64,000 nucleotides of DNA from Plasmodium relictum (Eukaryota > Apicomplexa > Aconoidasida > Haemosporida > Plasmodiidae): NCBI RefSeq assembly GCF_900005765.1, contig NC_041692.1, positions 186,001-250,000 of the forward strand. The letters are read 5' to 3'. Made by a program: the position numbers and the translations under genes. The notes beneath the pieces were generated by a model, which was given only the letters and a program-made list of their open reading frames with translations, did no database searches and was not told the origin of the DNA. Positions 20,389 through 32,328 of the stretch are shown here, piece after piece. Numbering within the stretch: the first letter of the stretch is position 1; every line of letters begins with the position of its first letter.

Positions 20389-21845
20389 TTTTTTGTTTTT
20401 TTTTTTTCTTCTATACTTTTTACTATTTTAAATTATAATAATGCTATTATATCAAAATAACAAATTAGTACTATCTATACTTCCATAGGTTTAGTCATTT
20501 GTTTAATTATTTTATTTTTTTCTTTATTTCACTTGTCTGTATATATTTTTTATTTTTTTTTAAGCATAAAAAATACTCCATTCATTTAAAAATTGTAATG
20601 AGAATAATATTTCGGTTATCCTTAAAACGATAATGTAAATCCTATTTTAAAATTTTAATAACTCTCTAAGAATGCAAAGTTCAATACAGTAGAAACTTAA
20701 AAGAAAAATATAAAAGTACAAAAAAAAAGAATAAAATAAAATAAAAATAATTATATATATTTAATATGTATTTAGTGCTTAAATATAGTCAATAAAAAAA
20801 TAAAAGATATATATATATATATAATAAAAAAATTAGAGTTAATCTTAAACTTTTCAGTAAAAATTATTAAAAAAATAGGAAACATAATAAATATCTATAT
20901 ACATTAAAGTGTGCAATAACTTAGAAAAAACGTTGGATTTAATGTAGAAATTTAAAGAGATAGGATGAAAATACTAATATTTTATGTTGTAAAAAAAAAA
21001 TAAAATAAAAGCAAATTTTTTTATTTAATTAAAAGATTTAAAACAGGATTCATAATTTAAAAAAAATTATATTAAAAAAAAAAAAGATAAAATTTTTTGA
21101 CATAGCAAATCTATTTAAAATAAAAATATACATAAATTTTAAGTTGTTTCATTAGATTATAAATTTAATTTTTATAAAATTAATTTTGTCAACAACTAAA
21201 AATTGTTACTTAAATTGCTATTTTATTCATCGCATGCTCATATATTATATTACATTGTATTGTATTATTTTTTTTTTTTTTTTTAACTTTAAAATATATT
21301 TAAAAAAAAAAATTAAAAAACATTTTTATTAAAATGTTTTTCTGTATAATTTCCTTAAAAGTATATTTAACAAAAATTTTATCATACAAAAAAATAAATA
21401 TATTTTTTTTTCAAATTATTTATCAAAAAATTTTTTCATTGAAAAGTGTAAACATTTTTAATTATAGAATAAAAATTAAAAAAAAAAATAAAAAAAACAA
21501 AATAAAATAAAAATTCTATTATTTTTATTATATTTATTAAGATTTAAAATATTTTCTTATTTCATAATCATAATATAAAAATAGAACTTTTTTATAAGAA
21601 ATTTTTTATTAAAAAAAAGCATAACATCATATATAATGTAGAATTTGCATAAGCATATATAATATTAAAAACAGTGCTTATTCCATTATTAAATTGCATG
21701 TTTTGCAAATTAAAAAAAAGAAAAAAGAAAAAATAAGAACTTGTTTTCATATAAATTTTTTAAGTTGGATGAGTAAAATAATAAAATTTAACTAGGCATT
21801 TTTTTTTTTAAATTTAATTTTTTTCCATTTTTCATTTTTTTTTTA
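20333..21845. other. Intergenic AT-rich stretch with (AT)n array
   Basis: Between two minus-strand genes. A (TA)n array at about 20356-20385 lies just upstream of the small secretory-looking gene, in the likely promoter. The rest is homopolymer-rich with stops in all frames. Confidence 0.6.
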
Positions 21846-23900
21846 TCATATTCCTTCGTCATAAATTTCTTCATTACCTATATGTGGATTTTTTTCTAAA
21901 GGTCTTTCGACAACCCACCGAGGTGGATCCATATTTCTTTCTGATTTATCTACAGGCCAATCAATCAAACAATCATGCCTTTCATCACTTGGAACTATTT
22001 GTCCTTCAGACACTGAAGGTCCTTTTTTTATTTGTTCTTTTCTTTTTTCAATTTCTTCTTGGAGTTTTTGATTTTTATCCCATAATGCTTCTCTTTCTTC
22101 TTTTGATTCATCACTTTCAGGATCTATATTATATTGTCTAAGTACATCTTTTCTATATAACCATTTTTTTGTATCCTCTAATTCTTCTGCAGTGCTTTTG
22201 TACTTATTCCAAGGAACATCACTATACCTATCTTTATCCATGTAAAATTCAGGGTTCCTAAATTCTTCTTCAATAGTACCATCATCACATGTGTGGCAAT
22301 TATGATATAAAGCATTTTCTATATATTGAAAATTTTCTGATAAGTAATCTATAGTTTTCAAAAGAGCTGTTTTAGGTGCAATAGACCCATCTGTATGCAT
22401 TTCAACAATGTTAATTTCACCTAAAATATCTAAATTAATCCCTCTTCTCTGCCCAGTAAAACCAAAATACTCTACTGGAGTACAACTACTACTAAAATGA
22501 ATAAAATTATCTTTACATATATCTCTATTTCTTGATTGAGTCCCGTATTCAGGCATTACGTATTCTTCAATACTTTCTATTTTAACATCCATCTCTAAAT
22601 AACTCCCTGCAGCTACAGAACATATATATTGATTTTTGTTTATGATTTCAACATTTTCAGGTAATTGCATATGTCCAGATACAACAATCATTGGGCCTTT
22701 TATTCTAAATTTTCCAATTAAATAATTATCCATATCTGCATCTTCAGGTACATTTTTAAAAGTTATTTGCCTTAAGTTCTGGGCTATATCAAAAAAATTT
22801 TCTCTAACACCAACAATACAATAAAATTCATGTTTCATATTAGGTATTCTTAAAGCCGTGACCCTTCCACCTTTTAAATGCTTTATAGCTACTCGTCTAA
22901 AAGCATTTAAAAAAATAGGAGATAACTCAACTTCATGAGAATGCATAAAAAAATATGTATATGCTCTTCCTTGATGATATTTTACTGGTTGAATTTGCTT
23001 AAATTTAAAACCAAATGTTTTAGGTCCTCCTTTTTTTGCATCAAAATATGTTTCATCTAGTAATTTTTTATCCAATTGATATGAATCGATTAACACTTTT
23101 TTCTCTTTACATAATTCATCAAAGTATTTATTGTACTTATGAAAATCATAAACTTCTGGTTCATAATTCATTGACTTACCTTCATAAACTTTTATTCCTT
23201 CATATATATATGGAGGTAATTCATATTTTGTTCTATCTATTTTATCAATATTTTCTAGGTCTATTTCTTTTATATCCTTTTTTATTGCATTATCATATAC
23301 ATTATATCTATGGTTTCCTACTTTCTTTTGCTTTTGCTTTATCTTTTCTTCATAATCATTTGAATTTATTTTATCGTTCAATTCATCATATCCATTATAT
23401 AAATTTTCTTCTTTTAATACACCATATTCATGAAATTTATCTTCATTATTTAATTCATTGTATCTGTTATCTTCATTTTCTTTATCTAATAATCCAAATT
23501 TATATTTATTTGTATATTTTTTCTTTTTTATTTTTTCATTTTTGTAATTATTTTTGACATAATTATATTTGTTTCGTATATTAGTATCTAAGAAATAATG
23601 AAAAAAAAAAAAAAAATGATATTTATAAACAATGTAAGAGTTTAATTTTTTTTTTTTTTTTTTAATTTCTATTTATTTAATGGAGTAATTTTTATAGAGT
23701 TTGGATATTTCTTATAACTATTTTTTTTTTATTGTTATTTTCTTAGATAGTACTAATATTTATATTAAAATACTTTTCTTTTTACTTTTAGGTAAGGTAA
23801 TTGCAGGTATGAATGCTTGATTTTTTTTTTTCAATATTAAACAAAAGAACGAATTCGAATAAAAGGTTGTCAACAAAAAAAGTAATAATGATAATGGCAT
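21846..23900 (-). CDS. rpoA: Apicoplast DNA-directed RNA polymerase subunit alpha (nuclear-encoded), two exons
   Basis: A bacterial-type RNA polymerase alpha subunit. In the apicoplast it would nucleate assembly of the plastid polymerase with the beta and beta' subunits encoded on the plastid genome. The alpha N-terminal domain is clear: NAFRRVAIKHLKGGRVTALR, then HEFYCIVGVRENFFDIAQNL (bacterial LHEY...GVQEDI..I..NLK), and HTDGSIAPKTALLKTIDYL (bacterial T.G.I.P..A...A). The open frame continues upstream of the first in-frame ATG. Its acceptor at 23587 (TTCTTAG) joins in phase to exon 1 at 23786-23900, whose product begins MPLSLLLFLLTTFYSNSFFC, a signal peptide followed by a Lys/Asn-rich transit-like stretch: the bipartite apicoplast leader. 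The model is 618 residues; a second donor at 23773 would add four. No helix-hairpin-helix alpha-CTD; the C-terminus is a charged coiled coil and a Pro-rich tail. Confidence 0.88.
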
Positions 23901-24285
23901 TATATTTTTTTACTCACAATATTGAAAAGTTTCTATATTTTTCATTTTTGATTTTTTCAGAATGTGTAAAGTTATAATAATTGCAACAACTAATATACAA
24001 CTTAATTTAAAATAAAATAATTATTATATTTAAAATTAAATAGAATCTATTTTTTTCGTTTATTAGATCATTTTAATTTTACTATAAAGCACAAACAATA
24101 TATTCTGTTATTATTTTAATGGATATGTAAAATTAAACGGAATTGACCTTTATAAAGGGAAAAAGAAGAATATAAATGTATATATTTAATGTACTTTAGT
24201 TCTTAATATCTCCTAATAAAATGAGGCTCCTCTTCTTTTTTAATTGAAAATGTTAATAAATAATATATTATTTTTTATATATACG

Positions 24286-24330
<45 letters not shown>

Positions 24331-25498
24331 ATCTTTCTCAAATTTTTCTTAATTCTATTTCATATATATAATTATATTACCCACATATTTTTCTTTAATT
24401 TTACTCTGATATTTTTCTTTTCAATTAGAAAAAATGTATATATGTAAAAGTTAACATTTATAAATTTTTTTAAAAAAAAAAAAAAATTCAGAATAATTTG
24501 TAATACTTATATGCCTTATTCTCTTTTTTTTTTTTTTTTTTTGTTACTACTTTTATGTTTTTTTATGATAATTTTTTTATTATCTCTTAATTTTTTTTTC
24601 TCTTTGTTTTTTTTAATATATTATTTAAAATTTTTCTTTTTTATTTCGGCAAAAATCTTGAAGTATCAAATATAAAATATTAGACGTGTGCAATAAAATT
24701 AAAAAAAAAAAAAAAATTTATGTAAATTCACTATTATATTTGTTGTTTAATATATTTTATTTTCATTGAATATATAATATATATATATATATGTTTGAGT
24801 ATAATTATTTAAATTTTATGTTTATTTTAAAGAAAAATAGGTATACTTAAATTAACAGTTTTGTTTATTTTAAATAAAAAAAAAGAATTACTAATTAAAA
24901 AAATATATATATTACTACTATTTTTTCTGTGTAGTATAATTACGTCAATTAAAAAATATGTTTATCTTTTTTTTTAACATAAATCTTTTTAATTTAATTT
25001 ATCATAGCTAAATTTAATATTAGTAATAATTTATAGATTTTTATGTGTTTATCTGCCCCTTTTTTTTATAATATATATATTTTTTTTATGATTTTTGTAT
25101 ATATTTGTATTTGGAAAAAAAAAATTTAAGGGCGTATGTAATTTATAAGAAATAACAAAACTCACATTATTAAAAGATATTAACTTATTTGTATATTTAA
25201 ATATATAAAGAGAAAAAAAAAAAAATTTATGTTTTTAAATAATTATAAAAGAATGTAACAATAAATATATGTATCATAAATTTTTTTTTTCTTATAATTT
25301 GTAATATAGAATTATATGAAAAGAAAATTGTATTATTAATTTTGTAATAATATATATTGTATGGAAAATTTTTAAAATTTCGTTATTATTGTATATATTT
25401 TTTTTTTTTTAAATATATTTATATAAAATTATTATAGGTTTTTTTTTTTATTAAATTTATACATATATATATATATATATGTGTTAGAACATTATATA
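23901..25498. promoter_or_regulatory. Divergent promoter region rpoA / VHS-domain gene
   Basis: 1.6 kb between divergent starts. Contains an (AT)n array at about 24288-24327, a perfect 12-base palindrome cctttataaagg at 24147-24158 and many homopolymers. No exon or RNA gene recognised; an open frame at 24244-24447 is a translation of the AT array. Confidence 0.45.
24288..24327. repeat. (AT)n microsatellite
   Basis: About 40 bp of uninterrupted alternating A and T. Similar arrays lie at about 20356-20385, 29962-29992, 33071-33096 and 35706-35738; they are usual in Plasmodium promoters and introns. Confidence 0.9.
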
Positions 25499-27251
25499 AT
25501 GGATTATAGAGGAATAAGAAAAAGAAAAGATGCAAAAGATAATGAAATAAATTTACAAAATGAAGATATATTCATTAAAGAAACTACGAGAAATACGAGT
25601 TGGAGCAATAGTTTTACAAAAATAGAAAGTGAGAATAAAAATTTTAATAATAATTCATCACATATAAATATAAAACCAAATTTAAGAAGAAATTATTCTA
25701 GTGAAAGTAGAAAATCAGAAAAAAAAAAATCAGGAATATTTAATAGCTCTAACATTAGTTCTTTATCAAATAATTGTATGAAATCTTTTAACAATATGCT
25801 AAACAATATAAATTATAGCATGAAAAATACAAATAATAATAATTTATCAACCATTTCAAATAATACATTTTATGGAAATCAAGTTAGGAATATAAATTAT
25901 TCAACTAACGTAAATAATTTGAATAATTTGAAAAATACACAAGATAAAATAAATTTAGAAAACAATAGAGGAACAAATGATTCTAGTTTATTTAATAATC
26001 TTGATAATTACTCTTATACTAAAAATGATAAAAAAAGTGAAAGATATTACAACAGTGATAAACAAATTATGAATAATGATAAAATAACTGATAATAATAA
26101 TAAATTTAATAACAATAGTAACAGAGGAAATGATGAAAAACAATGTGGTGAAGTACTAAATAGCAAAAATTTGGAAAATTTTTTGAATAATAAGGAAATG
26201 TTAAATAAAAATTATCACATAACTGGATTTGGTAACAATTCTATTAATGAAATAAATAATTTAAGAAATATAACAAATGATCAAACATATTTTACATGCC
26301 TTGATAATTTATTAAGAAATCATGGGAATATTGATTCTAATGAGATGATAAAATATAATGATAAGAATATAAATTGTTTAAATGATATAATATTTTTAGA
26401 TATATATAGAGCATATAACGTGTTAAATTATATGCAATATAAAATTAATGTAATTATTTTAACAATTAAATTTATTGGAAAGAAAATAAAAAGAAAACAT
26501 GTTCCTGAAGAAGTAGTTATATCTTTAGAATTTTTAAATTTCTGCGTTAGAAATTTAGGATTATATTTTGTTAGATTTATTGATGAAAGCTTTATGAAAA
26601 AATTGGGTAAATTATTAAGAACAACAACTTTAAAAAAATCTCTTACAAAAAATGTGAAATCGAAATTGTCTAAATTTCTTATTGTTCCTATAATTCACCC
26701 AGGTGTGGCAACTGATCCCAGACTTCATTTTATAAAAAGAAAAATTTTGTTTATGATGCAGTTGTGGCATGATTCTTTTATTCTTCATCAAAATGTAGCA
26801 TCAGCTATATTTTCTGAATATAAATCATTAAAAGAAAAAGGTGTCTCCTTTCCAGTTATTAATAAATCAGAAAAATTTTTAGTTAAAAATGCAGAAACAT
26901 CCCCTTCATTTTCAGATGATAATATTTTACATGAATTACCTTTAAATTTAACTCAAATAAATAATATTATGAAGAGTTTGAAGGATATTCAAAAAATGAA
27001 TCATGATGAAGAAAGAACTAAATGCATTAATATAGTATCAACATTTAAAGAGAATATTATACAATGTATAAATAAATTGTCAGATTATAAAGGAAACACT
27101 AATGTTTCTGTTACATTAAATTCACTTCTTTATATTAATGATCAAATTGGTGTTTTAAACAGGTTAGAAGAGGAGAAAAAAGAAAAAGAAGAAAAAGAAA
27201 AACAGCAAGAAATAGAAAAAGAAAAAGAAACGGAACATGAATATGAACATG

Positions 27252-27283
<32 letters not shown>

Positions 27284-29252
27284 TAATTTAGAATTAAATA
27301 ATATAAATGACATAATTTTTAATAAATATGATCCATGGAATAATGAAAGAATAGATAAAAACAATGAAGAATGTAAAACTGATAAAACATTTTTTAATAA
27401 ATCATTAGGTAATTTTAGTAATACTTCTGATGGAAATCCACTAGGAAGTTTATTTAATAATGAAAATGTGTTTTCCTTTTTTAAAGATGAAGAAAAAGAA
27501 AAAAATGAAACAGTTAATGAAAATAATTTTATTTATGACAAATATAGTGTATTTAATGAATTAAACTTCAATAATGATAAAAATTATATTTGTAGTAAAA
27601 AAAAAGAAGAACTAGATATCTTTAATAAAAATGACGATAATCAAGAGAATGTGATAAGAAATAATTTATACCATATTAAAATAGAAAATGAAAAGCAAAA
27701 TTGTGAAATAACTAATAATAGCACTATGAATAATCAAAAATATAATGAGAAAATATCGAAATTAGATGAAGTAAATAACAGTGATTTTAATATAAATGAA
27801 GTGAATGATTTAAATTATACAAATCATAAATATGTAAATAATGAAAACTCGAAAATTTCTATTTTAAGAGAATGTAGTAATAACAATGTTAATCAGTTGA
27901 ATAACTTTGATAAAGATAAAAGAGATATAGATCTCAGTGTGACTGATAATGATTGTAAGAAAACTGAAAAAGAAGAAAATAACTATAGTTTATATCATTC
28001 AACAAATAAAAATAATTTTGAAATAGAAAATTATAATGTGAACATTTCGAAAGAAAGACATTGTAACTTTGAAAAAAAAATTTCATTTAATAACGTTGAT
28101 GAAATTTCTAATAATATTGAAAATAATGTTACAGGAGAAGATGATTACAACAGTAATACTAAAACAGAAAATAAATATATGAATATTAACTACGTTAATG
28201 TAGAAACTTTAAATATAAGGTATATTAAAGAAAAAAATTCAAATGATGTAAGTTCATATAATGAAAGTCAAAATGATTCATTTAATTATTTAATAAACAG
28301 AGAAAATTCTAATGGAGGTATAAACAAGTTACTTCATTCAGATAATAAAAGTAAAAAGAAAATTGTAGAAAAAGAAATATATGAAAAAGAAAAATATGCA
28401 AGAGATAATTTTGATGAAAATAATTATGATTATTTATTCGAAACATTTGATTTTAATACCATTAATAATAATTGTGATAAGGTAGATATAAACAAAAAGA
28501 AAAATGATTTTTTAGAAAATTCAAACGAAAAGCGAGATGATATATTCTTAAGCAATGAAAATGAATATGAAAATAACATATATTTTACAAAAGAAAAGGA
28601 TAATGTAGATTTATATGAACAAAATGAGAACAATTTAAATAATGATAAATTTAAAGAAAAGCATGATGAAGAAAATATAAGTATGAATAACATTATTAAA
28701 AAATTTCATAGCGTAGAGAAATTTGAAAATAAGAGTACTGTTTTAGACGCACATAATATGAACCTACAGGAGATAGAAAAAGATTTTACTTCTTTAGAAA
28801 ATATTGATAAAAAAAATTATACTTTTTCTTTAGAGGAAGCCAATAATGAAACTATAAATATAAACGAAAATATTGACCCTATAAATGTTGATATTCAAAA
28901 TGAAAATAATTCTATGAATATTTCGGAAAAGAACATGAATAAATTGAATAGTAATGATAATTGTTGCTGTGATGAACAACGGTATAATTCAAAAAATGAC
29001 ATAAACATTTCTGGAATTCAAGAGGAACTTAATTCAGAAAGTGTTGAACTTAAAAGAAATGATGATAATTATAATAATTTAGAGAATGATCATATAATTA
29101 AAGATCAAAACAGTTCTAGCGAAAAAGTTGATGATATAAGTAACGCTGATTCGAATGACATAAATTTTGATGAAATTGACGAAATAACTAAGGCATTAGA
29201 TGATATAAATGACAATTTTGAAAATATGAATATTTATAAGTTTGATCACTAA
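25499..29252 (+). CDS. VHS-GAT domain trafficking protein, frame broken at a 30-A run
   Basis: Probably an endosomal sorting adaptor of the TOM1/GGA/ESCRT-0 type, which bind ubiquitinated cargo or phosphoinositides. The open frame reaches back to 25481 without an ATG, so the start is the ATG at 25499. Residues 1-275 are Asn-rich. A VHS domain spans about residues 300-455: EEVVISLEFLNFCVRNLG (K..AL.LL..LVKNCG), KILFMMQLWHDSF, and YKSLKEKGVSFP at its end, as in the family. A GAT-like helical bundle follows at about 479-556. A Glu/Lys helix then meets 30 consecutive A (27252-27281), after which the frame stops at 27286. A second frame runs from there to 29252 with 650 more Asn/Glu/Asp-rich residues. 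With one A fewer, everything reads as one protein of 1,250 residues. Either an assembly length error or real frame heterogeneity. Confidence 0.72.
27252..27281 (+). repeat. Poly(A) run of 30 inside coding sequence
   Basis: Thirty A residues encode a poly-Lys stretch. The length puts the upstream VHS-GAT frame out of register with the downstream frame by one base. Confidence 0.95.
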
Positions 29253-29864
29253 GATAATTTTTTTCATAAAATTATATATATACATATTTCAAAATAATAC
29301 ACGAAAATTACTTTTTATTTGCCTTTTTTTTTTTTTTTTTTTTTTTGTATTCTTTTTGAAAAACAATTTTTAATCAATTTTCTATTATGTGTCTTATTAT
29401 TCTATATATATATATTTGGGGAATTACTATTATATTTATTTAATATTTTTTATGTATAGACAAATAGTGTTTAAAAAATTTGAACAAATTCTTTTTTAAT
29501 GAAAATAATTTCATGAACTTTTTTTCTATTTTTTTAAGTTAATTTTCATAATAAAACAAAATAATACATAATTTATTTTATTTTATTTTTTTTAACTCAC
29601 TTTTATTTTTTAATAACTTAAAAACTTTTAAGTTACAAATAAAATTATACTATAAAAATAAAACAATAGAAATAAAAAAAAAGTTAAAATAAGAATATGA
29701 TGGTATCAATAAACATAAAATTAAATAAAAAATAGGGGAAATAAAATTTTTGAGAAATTTAATATTTATAAATGGTGTGTAAAATAATAGTTGCATATAT
29801 ATGCATATTTTTTTTTCCCAAAAAAAGTCATTTTCACATTTTAAATTAAAAAAATTCAATTATC
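29253..29864. terminator. Convergent 3' region between VHS and FHA genes
   Basis: About 610 bp separating two facing gene ends, with a long T run near 29328-29346. Only 3' UTRs expected. No gene seen. Confidence 0.35.
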
Positions 29865-29958
29865 TTAATTGATATGACAAGTATCATGAAGTAATACAAA
29901 TTCACGAACTGAACTTCCAAATCTTAAAATATCCGTTTCTCTAAAAAGGAAAAAGAAC

Positions 29959-29998
<40 letters not shown>

Positions 29999-32328
29999 AA
30001 TAGGTAATAAAATAAAAATATTGATAAAAGTTTAATAAAATTAACATATATATATTGACTTATTGTAATATTATAAATACCTCAACTCATAAAATTTATT
30101 TGGCTCTATCTGTTCATTGTTTAAATATGATCCATTTGTACTATTCAGATCGACAAGAAAAGGTAAAATTTTATTTTCATGTCTTTTAAACTGTATAACT
30201 GCATGTTGTTTTGATATACTAATATTATTTAATTTTATATCTACAACTAAATCTTCCTTTCCAATTAAATAACAAGATTTTTCATGTATATGTAATATTT
30301 CTACAAAAAATATATATATATATATATAATTTGAAAAAGTAAATATTAATAAAAAATAATAGAAATTTTATTTTATTTTTCATAAATTATCGTATATTCA
30401 TATTTGCACTTTAATCATTTCTATTTTCTTTTTCTTTTTATTTATTAATTTAATTTTTTTATTAATTTACTTTGAGGCTCATTGTTATTACAATCTTTGA
30501 ACATATAAAGACGCCATTTTTTATCTGGAATTTCAGCATCAACACTTTCAGTATATTTTAATTCAACTCCATTTTTGTAATTTTTATCTTTTGCCAATAA
30601 ACCAGATGGATTAAAATTTTGCTTTTCCTTAACTTCATTACTTATGTTTTCTCTTTCCTTTTCTTTTTCATCTTCTTTCTTTTTTTTAGTTTCATTCTCT
30701 ATACTAATTTTCTTTAACTTATTACTACCATATTCATGATTATTATAATTATTTTCATGATAATTTTTAGAATTATTTAATTTATATTCTTCATTTTCCT
30801 TTACCATTTTATTTATATCATTATTATTTTTTGTTGATTTTAAACGATTTTCATTCTTAGATTTATCTTCTGAATTTTTTTTGTTCTCTTTGTTATTTGA
30901 GGAATCAGAATGTTTTAGATCTTCTAAATGAATTTTTTTTCTGAAATTGCTTTTTTCCTTTTCTGTGGAATCATGTTTCCTTTTACCATTATAAATTTCG
31001 TTTTCCTTAGGATTCTTTTCATATTCATTGTACCTATCTATATCATATATTTTATTTTTTTTGTTTATCATCTTATCATGTTCTCCATAATTATCTTTTC
31101 TTATATGTAACTCGTCTTTTTCATATTTTTTAGAACTTTTTTCATATTTTTTATAATCACCTTTTTCATATTTTTTGTAATAATCTTTTTCATGTTTATT
31201 ATAATCACCCTTTTCATATTTTTTAAAATCATCTTTTTTCTTGTTCTGTTTGTTGCATGAACTACTTTTTTTATGTCTAGCATTATATTTGTCCCTGTAG
31301 TAGTCTTTATCTTTATATTTTCCTTCATCATCATAATAATCTTTTTTATTTCTTTTTTTTTCATTTTTTTCTCTTTCATTACTATGTTTTCCTATTTGTT
31401 CATACTTATTTTTTTTGTTATCATTCATTTCTGAATAATTTTTATTCTCTCTAATTTTATCATTTTCATTTTTAACTTTTTTTGATTTATTGTTTTTATT
31501 ATCATATTTTTCTTTATCATAAACTTTTTCTTTTTTGTTATTATCATATTTATCATTAGATATTTTTCTTTCTGTTATTGCTTTATCTTTTTTAGAATTT
31601 ACATTACATACATATTCATCTTTTTCTTTCTTTTTATCTGGAATTTTTTTTTCGCATTTGTCTTTATCACATTTTTCATCTTTTTCACAATTTTTAACCT
31701 TTTCATAATTTTTATCATAATTTTTCCTTCCATCTTTTTTTTCTCTTTCATCTTTCATTTCTTTTTTATGTACCTTGTATTTACAATTTCGATCTTTTTC
31801 ATTTTCATAATCTTTCTCATATATATCATTTTTATCTCGATGCAACTTTTTTTTAATTGTTATATTCTCTTTATATTTCTGTTTCTCTATTTCTTTTTCC
31901 TTTTCATATTTTTCATCATAATTATTATTTTGTTTATATTTACTTTTATTATTTGTTTTCGAATTATTTTCATAATTATTTTCATAGTTCCTCTTTTTAT
32001 CAATATTTTCGCAATTATTTATATAATCTCCATTATTATCTTTTGGTCTATGATCTTGATCCTTTTTAACTTTATTTTCTTCAATTTTTTTTCTTACGTT
32101 GTTTTGCAAAAGTTTATTATCAAAATTTTTACTTTTTATCGACAAATCATTTTCACAATTTTTTAAGTTTTTCCTATTATTCTCTTTACCTTCTTTTATA
32201 TTTACATTATTATTATTACTGATATCATTTAACTTGCTTACACTAGCATTTTTTTTTTTATATTCTGAATTATTTAAATTGCTTTTATCAGCATTATCAT
32301 TTATTTTAATAACTTTATCTTTATTCAT
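29865..32328 (-). CDS. SNIP1/PML1-like FHA-domain protein, three exons
   Basis: Related to SNIP1 in animals and Pml1 of the yeast RES complex, which helps retain and splice pre-mRNA in the nucleus. Exon 1 (30471-32328) is about 600 residues of Lys/Asn/Asp/Glu low complexity, ending in the family's conserved entry KKWRLYMFKD. The unspliced frame stops at 30445, but a CAAA|GTAAAT donor leads in phase to exon 2 (30081-30300) and exon 3 (29865-29940), which form the FHA domain. Visible motifs are CYLIGKEDLVVD, SISKQHAVIQF (SxxH), VDLNSTNGSYLNN and ILRFGSSVREFVLLHD. The total is 717 residues. The usual GR of FHA, whose Arg contacts phosphothreonine, is GK here. The long charged N-terminus replaces the RS-like region of SNIP1 and has internal KYEKGDYKK repeats. 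Confidence 0.88.
31125..31240 (-). repeat. Imperfect coding repeat (KYEKGDYKK type) in the FHA gene
   Basis: Several adjacent units on the minus strand encode variants of KKYEKGDYKKYEK. They look like tandem duplications of a 24-27-base unit that later diverged (for example KHEKDYYKK). Confidence 0.7.
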
